A stretch of 64,000 nucleotides of DNA. It comes from Branchiostoma belcheri. Its lineage: Eukaryota > Chordata > Leptocardii > Amphioxiformes > Branchiostomatidae. Location of the stretch: the NCBI RefSeq assembly GCF_001625305.1, contig NW_017804353.1, positions 2,857,209 through 2,921,208 of the forward strand. The letters run 5' to 3'. The stretch's first letter is position 1. Every line of letters starts with the position of its first letter. The notes below the pieces were generated by a model. It made no database searches. It had not been told where the DNA came from and was given only the letters and a program-made list of their open reading frames with translations. Position numbers and translations under genes: made by a program. This document shows, piece by piece, positions 12,576-26,850 of the stretch.

Positions 12576-14689
12576 CTATAAAGAAGAGCCTTGCATTATT
12601 AACTCTTTCAACTTCGCATGAACTTTCCCATTTAGCATCTCTTCACGACTGTGCTGGCTATGATGTGCCCTATTAGCTAATGTTCGCTTCCGTGAAGCGA
12701 GTACCGTCAATTTGCTTATCAGGAACTGGTGGTCCCGATAGCCACGCTTAATCGGATAACGTATGTTATTAGCGACATCTATCGGCAGGGAGGGGCCTGC
12801 CATTATCTTTGGTGTGTAAATCCTCGGAGATAGCATCTAAAAGTCACGGTGTTAGAATCCGGTGGATCCGGTGTGGATAGCTGAATTCTACTACTGTGAA
12901 TCGCGTTTGTGCTTGGGAATTAGCAGTATTCCCTGACTTCAAGTAGAGGGTAATAGAGGATTGACGGTGCCGGTAAAATCGTTTTATAACATGCAAGTAA
13001 AGCTACGAAAATGCTTTGTTTTGGTCGCGAAAGATGTTCTTAGAATGTAAGGTTGGACTGAATTAATGTCAGGGGTGCTATTGGCAAAATATTGGGCATC
13101 TCCTGGATTACGAAATACATGGTTGAGTGATACGCTGAGGAAGCAGTATAAAGGTATTGACCTGTCTCAAATAAAAGATGAATCTGAAGATCATGTTATT
13201 CGAACGTGGTGCCAGATACTTCTTTTACAGTTTAAGATATGTTGATGCTCATCGTAGTCTTCATCAGCAGTGGTGGTTTGTAAAACATTGCAAATTACTT
13301 CAGTATTACTCTTGAAATTCGTTTTGAACCAGCCTAAAAGGCCCGGGCAATCGGGCATAGATTGTAATTCGAAAGAGTATTACTATAGACCTTGAAAGTT
13401 TAAATTTGTCAAATCATTGATTTGGAGCACGTCGTTTAACCTCGTCAGTTGGTGGCCCCTCTAGCTTTATGCACCTTTGCGAAGGAAGTCCGCACTTTCT
13501 GACTATTGAACGATTAAGCTCAGTCATTGTGCAGAGTAATGCGTTTGGACGTATTAGCTCCGGGTTATGGAGATTTATCAGGCGATGAAGTGCATCTGAC
13601 ATCTGGTCTTTGTCAGCAGGGTACTTAATGCAAGGCTTACCCACTCAAGCACAAAGATCATTATGCACTAATGTACTGTGATGGACTCTTTAGGAGAATG
13701 GGCCACAAAGAATGGCAATGTAGGCATGGCTGATTTATTTTATAGAATCATTTTGAATGAATGATAAATGCCATTGTATATTCATGTGGTATTCTTTCGT
13801 AAAGAGTACCAAACTTGCAAGCGACTCACTCCACAGTTTCTCTGTTGCCACGAGATTTTCTTGTATCGAGGTGTTTCGGCAGGTAAAAATTTATACTCAT
13901 GTTCAGTCGAACAGGCCTGATGTAAAATTGTATATTCAATCTCCTGACATAGGCATTGGTCCACAACATTTGCTTTTGGCAGCACCAATATATTTTATCC
14001 ATCTAACGTTCTAAACGATATTGGTTGACCCTCATAGGATATGATTTGACTACCTGGCCACTTGATAAGCCGAAATCACCACTTCGGCGAAGTATCCTGT
14101 GATTATGGTGATAACGATAACGATAAGAAGTGCCTACATCATCACAGGAAACTGGGCCATTCAGACAGGCCGTGATCTCTGCACCGCAAACACTCCGCTG
14201 GGAAATGGACGAGAAATGAAGGGAGGTTTTTAATGTAGATGTGGTAAAGAAGACGAGATTGACCGAGGTGCCAGACATCCGTGGCGTCAGCTTGCCTTGA
14301 ACGGTGCACCACGTCAATTGTAGATCTACAGGCAGCTAATACTGCCTTGATGGAGGCCCTAGTAAGTGTGTAGGTTTACTCCCTAGCAATCTTACCAAGA
14401 CGTAAACAATCTCAACTGCCTTAAAGCGTGCCTTGAAGCGTTACTAGTACTAGTACTTTATTATCTGTTCCAGGTTCTTACAGCTAATGCCAGCCTGTTG
14501 TAGGCCGTATATCAGCTGCGCGGTGTGTAGGTTTATCAACTTATTTTTGACACTTTCCCCAAGATGTAGACAAAAAAGGGAGGGGTATGAGATGTCCTCA
14601 GCAAGAGCAAGTTTGGTATCTAGTGACAAAGGAGAAATGTGATAAAGGAGAAATGGACAAAAAGTAATCATGTAGAGATAACATTTTTC
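12576..14689. other. Gene-free stretch
   Basis: Nothing beyond short unsupported open frames. Confidence 0.45.
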
Positions 14690-14826
14690 CTCTTTGTAAC
14701 CTGTCGTGAGAGTTCCAACGGAACCAACTGGACCTCTGGGAAGAGCGGCTAAGGCCGACAGGGCATTCCTAAATAAAGGCTATTCATTCATATTCATTCA
14801 CTCCTCCCTTCATTCATTCATTCATT
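14690..14826 (+). mobile_element. LINE 3'-end fragment with (CATT)n tail
   Basis: AATAAAGGCTATTCATTCAT followed by imperfect CATT repeats. A polyadenylation-like signal next to a short-unit tandem tail is the 3' signature of CR1/L2-type LINEs. No RT sequence is attached. Confidence 0.5.
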
Positions 14827-16470
14827 CCAAGAACGAATTTGCAATTATCTTAATTACATGTTTGCCATGGACAAAGATAGGATCCAAACATAGAACCAAA
14901 GAGAACGTCATAAGCCAAACTATGATTGATTAACTAATTTCACAACTTATATAACCATAACCTACAGCCAGACACCTTCCTAATGGTATCTACCCATCCA
15001 TGTACAGTGAGAACACCCTACATCCGGCCTGGCCCCGGCCGATTGATGTGGTAACCCTGGAAGTGGATGGCCAACGTTAACTCTGGATTGTCTCAGCGCA
15101 AGACAAATGTTCAATTACTTACACCGACCACGGATCGTTATGATTCTCCGTAAAACCTTGCCACATCACCCGGTGCGAATCAGTCAACCTCTTGCCTACA
15201 AATGCGCTGCCCACTTTACCCACAAACTTAATCGCTGTCAAAAGTCCCATATAATGGGCTCGAAAAGATTGATCCCGCCCTCCAAGATCTCATCTCAGCC
15301 ACAAAGGAGGCTGTTATCGCGGTATCGATTGGAAGTAGTCTTCTGATTTAGTCGGCCTCGTCACGACCCCGGCCGTACAGAGCAGACATAATGGCACCGA
15401 ACTAGCACCGGGGGACCCCTCGTTGTCATGTCCGCAGGAAGGTCCGCATGGTCGGGCAGACTAACATGACAATCCGTCTGATCTTCAACCTGTTTCTTTG
15501 TGACTGGTGATGGTGTCACCTTAGAAGGATGAACTGGTCATGAGTGATGTGGTGATTTAAAAGGTGCCCAAATTGGCAAAGATATGATCTACTGTCTGAT
15601 CTGACGGTGGTCAGATTTGCCCTGCACTTGCAAAGCTATGATACACTGACGCTCACTCAGAAAATACGAGCTTCCATACACAAGGGAATTGTTACTCAAT
15701 CAACTGGATATATTTTGAAACCTGCCGGACGGTTCAAGTGGCATCCTCTACTCTTGGATTAACGGAGTATGGGGCTAAGCAGGTATTTATCCATGATATG
15801 TATACTGTTTGGGGAAAAAAGGACAAACTTTGAGGGAAAACTTTTTGGCAGCGTCTCACTCCACCATGCATCATATTTATCTGCGACAGGTAAAGGATGA
15901 CGTAGGATTGCAGCAAGGCTCTATTCCAGGACCACGCCACACTCAACAGATCAAAGGTCTTTGTTTGTACCAGCGAGGAATTCAAATTCCAGTGTAGGCT
16001 ATAGATTTTGCTGTGACTGGCATGATAAAAAGCACGTCGGTGACAAGCAAACCCACAAAATGCAGTCATTCTAATTGCCAATGTTAACAAATACCATTAT
16101 TATAAATGGGTAATAGCATGGTTGTCGCTGTCCAATTGTTTAAGTTGATGACACCGATCTCGCAATGTAAGGCTAGAAGGATTGGTCAATTCTAGACACA
16201 TGCACGTTTTACGTTAGCAAAGACAACAATCGATAGGCAAGCGTGATAAATGGGGGTTTTATAGTACCTTAGGCCCAGCCACCAGGAAAGTGACTGCTAC
16301 ATACACAAGCTACCCAAAAGAGACAACCTGGTAAAGTCAGCAAAACCGACTTACAATCAAAAATAAAGGGCGCCACAGGGCACAGAAAAGTCTAAGGACG
16401 TCAGGGGGAAGCTGAAGTTCATGATGAATAAGCAGAACTCAAAGTCACTTCAAATGAACTTGACCTAATA
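14827..16470. other. Gene-free stretch
   Basis: No feature recognised; open frames such as 15734-16090 (minus) lack domains. Confidence 0.45.
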
Positions 16471-16650
16471 AGTATACGTTTGATATGCATCCGATAATGA
16501 AATTGAGAGGTAGATTTCTGATATGCATCTGATAATGGAATTAGTAAGTGTATGTTTGATATGCATCAAATAATGAGATTGGGAAGTAGGTTTCAAATAT
16601 GCGTCTGATAACAGGATCGGTATGTATAAAAAGTATGTTAAATATGCATC
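16471..16650. repeat. ~39-bp minisatellite, about 4.5 copies
   Basis: Diverged tandem units built on GTTTGATATGCATCTGATAA with a near-palindromic ATGCAT core. Confidence 0.85.
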
Positions 16651-18302
16651 ATGCTAAATTGTGGTTGATGTACCACGTATACTAAGTCCTATTTGCAAGA
16701 AGAGATTTAGATTTGTGACTCGTAGGAGCTCGCCGGTATTTCTTACAGAGTTACTTGAGATTCGGTGCATGCACGGCGCCCATTTAGACGTGTGGCGCTG
16801 CCCACACGGCTTTATTAATATTTCACGAATATGGTGTTCGCCTACTTATGGCATATTGATGACATCGAAATAGGACCATCGTTTTCTTAGCTGTGCGACA
16901 TGAATAATTCTGTCTGGAGACTTTGAAAGTACGGTTGGACTTCTCGTACAAGATTATCGTTGCTCTGAAAGGCATGAGTTTGGAACATTACTGAGGACCA
17001 AAGCACCCTGGCAGTGGCCACATACCCGCTGGCTATGCTAATAGGATAGTTCAAGAAACGACACTGCTGAAATAAGAATCTATAATAAAACACAGTCAGG
17101 GGTTCTTCCATCTCTAAAAAGGTATATACTTTGCTATTGAGTCATGGTGCACAATCAATCACGATGCCACTGTGATCATATCCCGTGAAATGGGACTATG
17201 ATATACACACACGCCCTGATCATGCAGGCGGTCTCATTGTTGCATTCGGATGGTCTTCGAACGTTACATGAATATGGGGTCGATTTCTTTGCAGTTTTAT
17301 TGCCTCAACTTCAATGGGACTCGTTCTACTCCGCGTAGGTTTAAGTTAAAAGCACTTTCATGTTAATCCATATTGATAAAGTTTCAGTATCAGTTAATCT
17401 ATATTGCCAACTGAGTGCATCCCAAGTCCTTTAGAACATCAGTTGCGTAGGCTGACTGCGAACGTTCGCTGCCTCCAAAACAGAAGCTGCACAGTTTGAT
17501 GTTCGCCTTTTTTTCAAACCCGTCATCTGTCACTAATGGATACGCCGAGAACAAGAATCCCCGAGTAATTTGCCGGCGTCCCTGTTGGCCGCTGTAGTAA
17601 TCCTCCTGCTAAACATATAACAGCTGTAGACACTCTAATTCGCCCTGATTTGTCCGCCAGGCGTTCCGGTAAATCGAGTCAGGGTCTCCATCAGGACCGC
17701 TGGCGGCTGTGGAAATGCTAAGGTTGTTTCAATGTCACGCCGAGAGGCAGGGGCACAGTCATTACCAGATACGGCACCAACGCTACTGCCGCAGGTGACG
17801 GCGTTACAGCAGATTCCATCTCGGATTTAGCTTTATCATTTTTCATAACTTCTTATATCACAGCCAGTGGCAATTAACTTTCTCTCAATGCAGCAATATA
17901 TCTGACAATGAAAGTTATATAAAATGTTTCGAGAGAGAGGGGGGGAGAGAAAGATAGAGGGGGTGAACAAGCTAGACAGTATGGCCATTTACTTAGTACA
18001 TTGGATTCACTTTGTAAACGCACAGCAGGTATCTATTATGACATGCCAGTCACGTTGAGTTGATGATGGGTTAAAAGAAGCGGTATGACCCGTACATTTT
18101 ACCGTCCTGACCCAGTGTGCGCTCTTCTGGAAACCTGTTCCCATGGCTGCAGGAAGCAGCTGGGAGACAGCTGGCGGGAACAGCAGGGGAACGTGCGGGG
18201 GGATTAGCTATGCTGTGTTAGGTAATAATAAATAATAAGTGTTCAGTAAGTATTAAGTACAGTGTTAGGTATAAAGCTACATGATTCAGACGCGTGGCGC
18301 AT
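16651..18302. other. Gene-free stretch with a GC-rich islet
   Basis: Islet at about 17.45-17.80 kb and a purine-rich GAGA/GGGG tract near 17.93-17.97 kb. No gene seen. Confidence 0.45.
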
Positions 18303-18480
18303 AACACACACACACAGTAACCAAAAAACACACCCACTCACACACGCGCGCGCGCGCGTGGCATAATACACACACAAACCCCAAAAAAACACATCCACTC
18401 ACACACACATACACACACACGTAGTCACGTGCATGTACGCAAACACACACGAATACACACACACACACACACACACGTAC
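18303..18480. repeat. Compound (CA)n/(CG)n tract
   Basis: CA repeats with an internal CGCGCGCGCGCG block. The tract looks like two copies of a ~65-bp unit, each with CCAAAAAA and CCACTCACACAC. Alternating purine-pyrimidine of this length favours Z-DNA. Confidence 0.93.
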
Positions 18481-20639
18481 ACATATCTCTTCAAAAAGTT
18501 TTCAGCTAAGTATGACGCATGGATTAACCTGTTCTCATTAAGGATGACAATTTTCCCAAAATGCCTGCTCCCTGTACAGTAATTTTACTTGAGCGCCAAA
18601 AGTTAACTTTTTCTTACCTTCAATCATTCATCACCTGCTTTTTTCGCCATTAGCGCAGATTCCATACGGAATTCCCATTGCCCCCAGAACAGCATGACTC
18701 AAATGCACCCATCATTCCCTTATTAGACTATTCATCATGCATAAGTACATACCACGCGAAGCGATAGCGATCATATCACACGGAGTGCGCTGTCTACAAT
18801 TAGTGCTGATAACGTTGGGAACTATTACCCCTGACGCTGTCACCCCGCTTAGGAGGAAGTCTTAATGTCGTAATGGCCTGCCAGCGAAATATGCCATCTA
18901 TTACATGCCGTTTCATGATGTTTTTCATGAGGTTTGATGTCGGTTGTGCGGATGATGAAGCCATTGCGTGTTGTCACAAGATATGCGTTTGATGTCTTAG
19001 TTAAGAGACATGAACGTTATGATTTCCCTCATTATGACTTTAAGTTAATGCCAGATGCCTAATGACGGCAAATAGAGGCATATACATGTACTCGTAGCTT
19101 CTAATTCAATAGCTGCACATAACTACGCCTGCATATGCATCGCACGTACTGTATCCCATGTTGGTATTAGGTATTTCTCTAAATCTCCATGATTACACAC
19201 GTATCTACTTTGTCAATATAAAGTATATACATACGATATTTAATAGTATGTACTTATAAAATGCACGTAAGTGACATGAACTCTGTTCCTGAAAACCAAT
19301 ACTTACGTATTAAACACAAAGCATTACCTCAGAGAATGATTTCAATGAAGCTATATGGCAAAAGTGCCACCTCAGCTATTTTCAGCTCGAAGCAATTCAC
19401 GGAAACAAAACATCTAATTCCTCACTGCCACTCTGACATGGCCCAAATTATGGGACTGTTTAATCCCTTATAATTAGGCAGTCATCAGAGGTCAATCCCT
19501 AAGCCTTGATCCATAACTTTTCCTCGACACAAAGAAAGCTGGCATGTTAGATTGATGAGTTCCCAATACTATACTTAGTAGCCAGAGACTGATGCCTCTC
19601 TTTGGCGTAAATTATGGTCTGATTCTAGGAGGGGTTTTCTGATATCGATCTCTCTCTCACAGGCTGAAATGTTACGTGGAAGAAATACATCGTGTTCCAG
19701 GTTATGTATATATAGATATTATTCAAAATAATTACATTTTTCTCGTACGTTATGAGTTGGTAATTTGCCAGAGCCCTTATTTTATATAGTTTAATTTTAA
19801 GTTTATTGGGATAATTTTTAGCCCTATTAACTATTACGATATACACCATTATCATCAGGATTAAAGCGATTAAGTTGCAGCCTAAATGCAGTCCAATTCC
19901 TTTTTGTCATCAGGGCAACATCACTGGAGATGTCATACAACATAATGACTCAAGATGGCCAGGTTTAAGCTTAGATGATGGATACATTAGTAACGTTTAA
20001 TCTTAGCCACAGCCCACGACATCATTTTTGATACGTTTCATTAACGTACGAAATGGTCATGAAAACGGAAGATAAAGTGACTACTGCTCAATCATTTGAT
20101 TATCGGATCCATAAGCAAGAGAGAATCACACGCTCCTGGGTGGCGTATGTCACCACCGATGGGAGTCTTTCTGCCAACAAGTACAGGTATAAACTGCTAT
20201 CTTAAACAAACAGTCGCACGAACACCTACGCATTACTGTTTGGAACGAATTTCGGGGAACACCACAGGCAGGCAGTGACGATATTGTAATGAGTTCCTCT
20301 CACAGTCTCAGTGTGTTTGATAAATTGACTGCCCTGAGGGTCTTTTAATCAAGGATCGAGCAAAGGGAAGGTGCGACGTCATTATTACAAACATTAATTG
20401 AAAAAATGGAGACGTGCATGTCATCTGTAACTCCAGTGGAACGGCAGATTTCATTCCATAGGATTAGAATATGCATATTGCGTTGCTGTTTGCTTAAATT
20501 ATGTGGTTTTATCTTCGGTTGTTGCAAAAAACGAGAAGACTTAGATTATATGAAAACCTTTAGCACATAAAACTTAGGCTAGTAGTCATATTACTATGTT
20601 ATTCAGTAGTCCGTGGAGTGGTTGCCAACGCATGTAACA
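18481..20639. other. Gene-free stretch
   Basis: AT-rich. Short open frames only. Confidence 0.45.
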
Positions 20640-20713
20640 TCATCAGTATGCATGTATCCCATGGGCCCATACAATAAAGTGATTGATAAATTGATTGATT
20701 GATTGATTGATTG
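20640..20713 (+). mobile_element. LINE/SINE 3'-end fragment with (GATT)n tail
   Basis: CAATAAAGTGATTGATAAAT followed by five GATT units. Same AATAAA-plus-microsatellite signature as the other tails; the body is not recognisable. Confidence 0.5.
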
Positions 20714-23700
20714 TAAACAACTGTCTGCTTCCACAGTTGTATGTTTCCTGTTAATCATGGACTCGTAGAGACCAAATCACGTTTATAATCTAATATAGCC
20801 AACAGGAAGTGGAATCGAATGAGATAGTGGTCAATGGATGGCCCGCCGTAGCTATGTGTGAATCATATCAGTGGCTCTTTTCTGCTCTAACTGAATTGAA
20901 CTATTCGCACCAGCTGAAAGTCCACCAGGCAGTGACAATCGCGCTTATCGTAATGCACATACATTGTGAAGGAGGTGAAATGAGATATTGCCAGAAACGC
21001 CTTATCATTGTGAACTTGTCTTGACCTTTAGTACTAAATGAAATTTCACGACAATACAAGTGCCACCCACCCGCTGATGTCGGGCGCCTTCTAACGTCAG
21101 TCAGTTGGCGAGTGTAACACCTCTGTACATAATAACCTGTCCATATCTTTTAGCTGGTCATCCAAGTCTATACAGCGTGCCTGAGACGACTTTTTGTCAG
21201 ATCATATGACTGTTAGGATTGTGTAATTCGATGAGCCGGAATGATTTGCACAGTGAAGTCAACAAACGTATTGCAGCGTAGGGTTCTGCATCTTCAGACA
21301 CATAATATAGAATCACCATACATAAGACAGCCTTTTAGTTAGAACAATGTAAACTTACTCAGCCGTCGACAGTGTCTATCCCTCCGACTCTCCAGTTTGG
21401 ATACTTCAGTTTCTCCGAAATTAGCGCAGCGAATTTTTCCACACGGCGTCAGTTGTGTTCCGATGATGCGGTGGAGAAATGATGTAGGAAACTGTCGAAG
21501 AAGAGGCGAGGTTGTCAAACGTCCTCCCTGGTTCCTCGTCTGGAAAGAAGCTTCTCTGTAATCCTCGAACCGTTTAAAGACGAGTTCTCCTTCACTTGAG
21601 ATCGTATCGCAGCCAGACGGCGGCAAAAGACGTCTTTTAGTCGCTGTGTTACGCTAAGACCCGCCTGTTCCTCCGCCCTATTGCTGCCGGTGTGCGGGAG
21701 ACACTGGCAATCAGCCGGCTGCAGCTACCATAATCTCTCTTCTTTGCTACCAGAGCGGGACCGTTCATAGTTCTTGATTAAAGCTCACGGGAAGGACCAT
21801 TAATCTACGGTTGGCTGCTGCAGAGAGGCAGGGCAATTGTCTGAGGATTTTGGGTGGGAAATCCCGGCCCGATGTCCGTGCCGCATTGCCACCGCGGTCA
21901 CTTCGGTTGAAGAAGATCATTTATCTATTGATTTCACAAAGTGCATCATTTAACTCTTTCATTATCTTGCACAAAAGCCTGGTTTGCTCGCTCTAGATCT
22001 GACAGAATGCATTCTATTGCAAGGCGTGTTAAATAGGTTACAATTCACCGTGTAAGGGTGCCTATTTAATTTCTTATCAGTACTGGAGTTGTCGCTTGTA
22101 ACGAGGCCGTTACATCTACGCTGTGCTTTTAATGGATTTGTGGATTTAGTGTAATATCTACAGGTGCACGAAACTAACGTTTTGCAGGAATCCTCTACAA
22201 CCTGAGTCGGAGTAGACAAGATACCCAACTGCCTGAAATAAGTTGGTCGTAGTATAGTCCATGCATCATCGAGATAATGGTTCAAAAAGGACATAACCGA
22301 TGCTTTATGATGAATGGTGATCCACTATTTTATGCGATGTACATCAACGGTTCCTGGGCTGAGAGCTAGGAAAGGTGATAGCAAATGTTCTCTCGCCCTA
22401 TCCACATCTGTGTGGTGGATTTTGATAAATAGATCGATGCTAGTATTTCAGAATAATTCGACGTCTGGGGACGGCTTGCCGTCCGACGGCAAGCAATCTC
22501 TTGAGCTCTCCTCGGACATGTTGATGTGTTATCTGCCTGTGTGGCGCTGGACCCGTGACCTGTAGTCTTATAATTACCGCCTGACCCTTCACATATGTGA
22601 CCCACATATCGTTATAACCCGGCGCTGAGAGGTCCTGGCAGACCATCCGTCTCTGTCTCCGCACTAAGGCGGGTCATTCCACACAGGGACCGGCCATGAT
22701 CGACGTCCGGCAGCGGCTAACAGGTCCGCAAAGCCGGGCAGAGTCCAGGTAACGCCGGGATCTCTGGCAAGAGTGGCAGGTGTATGAATGCCAGAGAACA
22801 GAACCTCCATGTTACTTGGGGGTGGGCAGTTGAGATAACTACACACTATGTTAAGGTGAATGAAAAGGACTTCGTGAATGATATCTGGACGATTCTGTTG
22901 GCTCAAGTGGTCTTTAGCTGAATTACGAAATGATCATGTGCTAAGGAAAGTTGATTATTAAAAAAAAATTGAACGCGGCAATGCGATTTTGACTAATTGA
23001 CCTGCCGCAAGGATAAGGTTTAGTCCAGGTTTTGTGCCATCATGATGGTCAAGTGTGATTTTGTAGAACTTCGAGCAAGCATCAGATAGAGCTATGTGGC
23101 TTTGGGCAGAAACATTCGGTAAAAAAGCAAATGTAGGAATTACCATGACTTATTACAGAAAAACACAAAAAAGAACGATATTTTTAACTGTCGTTCCTCT
23201 AGTAGCATTCTCGTAACTCACTCCGTACTCGGACTCTGAAGGCCTTGTCTTTGGGCGGATCGCAATTCTCATCTCGGATTTGCGAGCATTTGTGTGACGA
23301 ATGGTGCAGATTATGACAGATGCAGCTTTTGCTTGTCGAAACCTCAAGTCACTCATCACTGTCATCTGCCTTCTTACGTAATGTTTGAAGTCAGCGTCCG
23401 GGGACGTCCCTGCCGACATGGTGTCTGAAGGTCCTAGTCTCACATTATCTGGGCACTTTAGCTGGTATAAGCCCCTTCCTAGTGTTAGATACATCCTAAT
23501 CCAAAAAGGAGTCAGTCCGTCCAGGAAGTGCAGACAACTACGTGTGGGAGTTTGCGTGGGAGAAAAAAAAGTTACCTTGTGGCACATCAATGCTTGATTC
23601 ATATCATTCATCTGTGCCATTTTCAGTATTGATGAGAAGTTAGATACCAAGAACTAATAAAGGAAGCCTTTATGTTACATGATGTTACAGATGCGAGGGG

Positions 23701-26639
23701 CACTGGTATCATGACGCAAAGTAAAGGTTATAGCTACGCTTTCGATGTTATTATCTAATAACTTCTTGCACTATAACCAACCAAAACAGCATTGCAATGT
23801 TACAGGCAACTGCCGATCTGATTATTAGTGACGATTACCAACACAGTGATACTCTATACTGTTTCTTTCCTCCATGTCCAGACGTCCGGACCAGCTTTCC
23901 CCCATTGAGGGCCCCTGTCCTTTACTGCAGTCCACTAACTATGACCGATGTGTGATTCTTCGGATATTGGCAAAGTTGACTGCAGGATTTAATATAAGAA
24001 TCCACCACGAGGCCCGACCATCGATTTCCGAAGACATATGGTCCCGGCCTGGGGTGGATCGATGGGGCACCGCTCAGGAATGGTCCCGGTCGATCATTAC
24101 AGTCGCTTGTCCCGATTCTCCAGGCAGTGGCCTGCAGGAGTGATAGCTCCAATTTCACGACCCTTTCATGCTGCTCAAGACAATATAGGCGCGTACAAGA
24201 GACTTTAAACCGCCTGCCACTCTTCGAGATGTCTTGTACAGCCGCGCACAGGTCCGATGGGAAATTTACCGGATCTCCACATCAGCTTAAGCGCGTTGCA
24301 CTTACAGGCTCTTTCAACTGTTCAAGCCATCTAATACTGTTCAATAAAACTAACTGTATCATTTCTATGTTGTTAACGATGCAGCTTAAAAGCCAGCTCT
24401 TTTGAGACAGTATAAAGGATAGCGTAGTTAAAAGCAGACTGAAACTACATGCGTCTGTAATTGATATAGTAAAGGAGTAGGATGAAGATGTTCCATTCAA
24501 AGCAGAACCGATCATCAGCATAGGAACGTTCGGAGTTTTACGTGTAGCTATATAAAGAGGCATGCGCCCCCCTCCCCCATTCAAGTTCAGACCATTTCTG
24601 CGACGTGTCACTTTTCTGACCGCCTAATTTGCCGTGTCAAACTATGACTTTTCATTAGACTCGCCCGGATGGATTCACGGGCGTTTAACGACTTTTTTGT
24701 TAGCCCTAAGAACGTAACCGAGGCCGGAACAGTTTTGGAGCGTGGTAACGGACGTGTATCGGTCTGCAGCAGGAGTCATTACCGAGCTTTATTGCTAACA
24801 GTGGCCGTTCAGGGTGCAGCCGTGCATTACAACAAGGCAGTGGAATCCAGGGGAAAGGCCTTGGAACTTTACTGCACGTATATTTATCCAGAACGTCGTT
24901 GGTATCACGTATTACTTTTTACACACCCTGTACGTGCCTGAGTTGTCCTGTTGTGTGGACCTTTTCGTTGGGCAACCTCACGATCTGCCACGAAATATGT
25001 ATGAAGTGACCAAGTCGTATAGTGTGAGTGCAGAAGTCTAATAACTCAACAGTTCATGGCAGGTCACCGTTGTGTTTATGCATGCAGATACGATAAAGAT
25101 ACGATTCTTAAGGTATTACCTTAAGCTTGTTATAGTCCCCAGATGCACGGCGTGCAGTTGGTAATGAGTTTTACTGACTCTCTAAGGGCACTATATTGTT
25201 ATGCTGTGGGTGAATCTAATAGATATACTTTGCTAGTACTATAACTCTGGACTATTGGTACATGTGTGCAATCAACTTAAGTTTGTGTCGACAGTTCCCA
25301 GTTTACAGGACAGAACCATCGGAACGGACACAGCGACCGTACACGATTGTAAGGCAGGAGATTGGGAGGTCAGATCCCAACTGCTGTCGCTCAGGCTACT
25401 AGTATACTGGCAATGGTCTCTCATCGTCCCTAGGATGGAACGTCAAGCTGTGGTAACTGTTCATTGTACTTATAATTATCAGAAAGGGGTAGAGGAATTT
25501 CCCCGGTGAAATGAACATGTATATACTGTACATACCATCTGTCTTCTCTGTCACGACCAGTGGAAGAGTAACTCTTCATTAAGTGAGCTAAACTGGATTG
25601 AGATCACTTTCACGACGCACTTGGAATACAAATGCTGGTACGACAGAATCCCTTCAGCAGAGGGAGACTTCACAGAAGTCCAAAGGCACAGATCGGTAAA
25701 TCTAATGGATTGGCTGCTGTTTTCATAATGACCTACAGACTCTCGCGTGGGCGTGCAGTTCTAGTTCAGTTTTACTTTTGCTTAAGCCAGCTGAGACTGC
25801 TATAGTACAAGACACCTTTAACTGACCTCCATCATTTCAAATCGCGACTTTTGATCGAAAGTTTTTCACCCCTCTTGGTAATAATCCGGCTGACTCGGCA
25901 GGGTTTAAGTAAAGTAGTGGGGAAAACACATCAGTAAGAGTCTTGAGATAATTCATTTGCACGAACACGCAACGATCCATACATGCTCCAGCTCAGTATG
26001 GGCGACAATGTTGAAAAATTGTCCAATTTAGATTGTTGTCGAAGATCAGTTGCAACAGCCTTTCATTCATTCAGACAGCCTTCACCTACTGATGGACATT
26101 TGCGTCTCACTCTTTGCACAAAGCTCGCACGAATCAAAAACGCTCCATGAAAAGTCGATGAAAAACTATTATACGTTTTCAACCAAGCATACTGGATTTT
26201 AACGCATAAAGCACGTCGTCTTTTCCACTTTATGCCTACGCTTACGTACAAACACGGCCTTAAACTGGGGATGGACTGCTTGAAACCTAATGCTGCTTTA
26301 CAGGGTCTTAGGAGGAAACGCGAAATCCGGCTTAACGGACGTCTTTAATCTGCTTAAGTGCCCTTATGCGACGATTTTTACCAGCATTACTAGCTCTAAA
26401 TGGCTTAGGATTATCTACCAAGGATATGAAACTTTTCCCCATATCAACTTTATGGTTGGAACCAGCTTTTGACCGCGTAAACTAGAGAGTAACGGAGTAA
26501 GTTATAGTTACAGCGAGGAAGTATTTTATGTTTTGTAGCCACGGATGGCAGTGCATGTTGATTCTATCATTGTTACAGCTGCCGGTCGGCGTCCGAAAGT
26601 TTTCCTCACATTTGTTTACAAACATTCTGACATCTTTCA
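20714..26639. other. Gene-free stretch
   Basis: GC-rich islets at about 21.64-21.91 and 22.62-22.76 kb, and a 21-bp palindrome at 22474-22494. The longest frame (23153-23650 minus, 165 codons) has no recognised domain or splice context. Confidence 0.45.
22474..22494. repeat. 21-bp near-perfect palindrome
   Basis: GCTTGCCGTC, one base, then GACGGCAAGC: perfect 10-bp arms. It may be a protein dimer site or chance. Confidence 0.7.
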
Positions 26640-26850
26640 GACACGACTCTATCAGGGCAAACAGTGCCGAATGAAGTATCCTGGACCAGTGCCATGCCTG
26701 AATGAGTTAGGATCAGACACGGTGGCTCTGGCTAGTCTCCGCGTATGCAAAAACGTATATTCACCCCGGTTCTGGATACGCGCAGACTATTCTGAATCGT
26801 ACTTGAGCATTGCTGTAGATAAAGCACGGTTATGGATACAACAGGTACTA
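26640..26850. repeat. Dispersed palindromic repeat, locus 2
   Basis: Contains CGGTTCTGGATACG (about 26.77 kb) and GATAAAGCACGGTTATGGATAC (about 26.82 kb), plus a CTGAATGAGTTAGGATCAG segment similar to 49.50 and 50.66 kb. Confidence 0.65.

Noticed and set aside
18286..18474. Cysteine/valine-rich frame across the CA tract (and one near 29.1 kb)
   Set aside because: Direct translation of dinucleotide repeats; not a protein.
23153..23650. 165-codon open frame on the minus strand, longest outside the LINE in the first 47 kb
   Set aside because: No recognisable domain, no signal or compositional bias, no convincing flanking splice context. Length is within chance for 47 kb of non-coding DNA.
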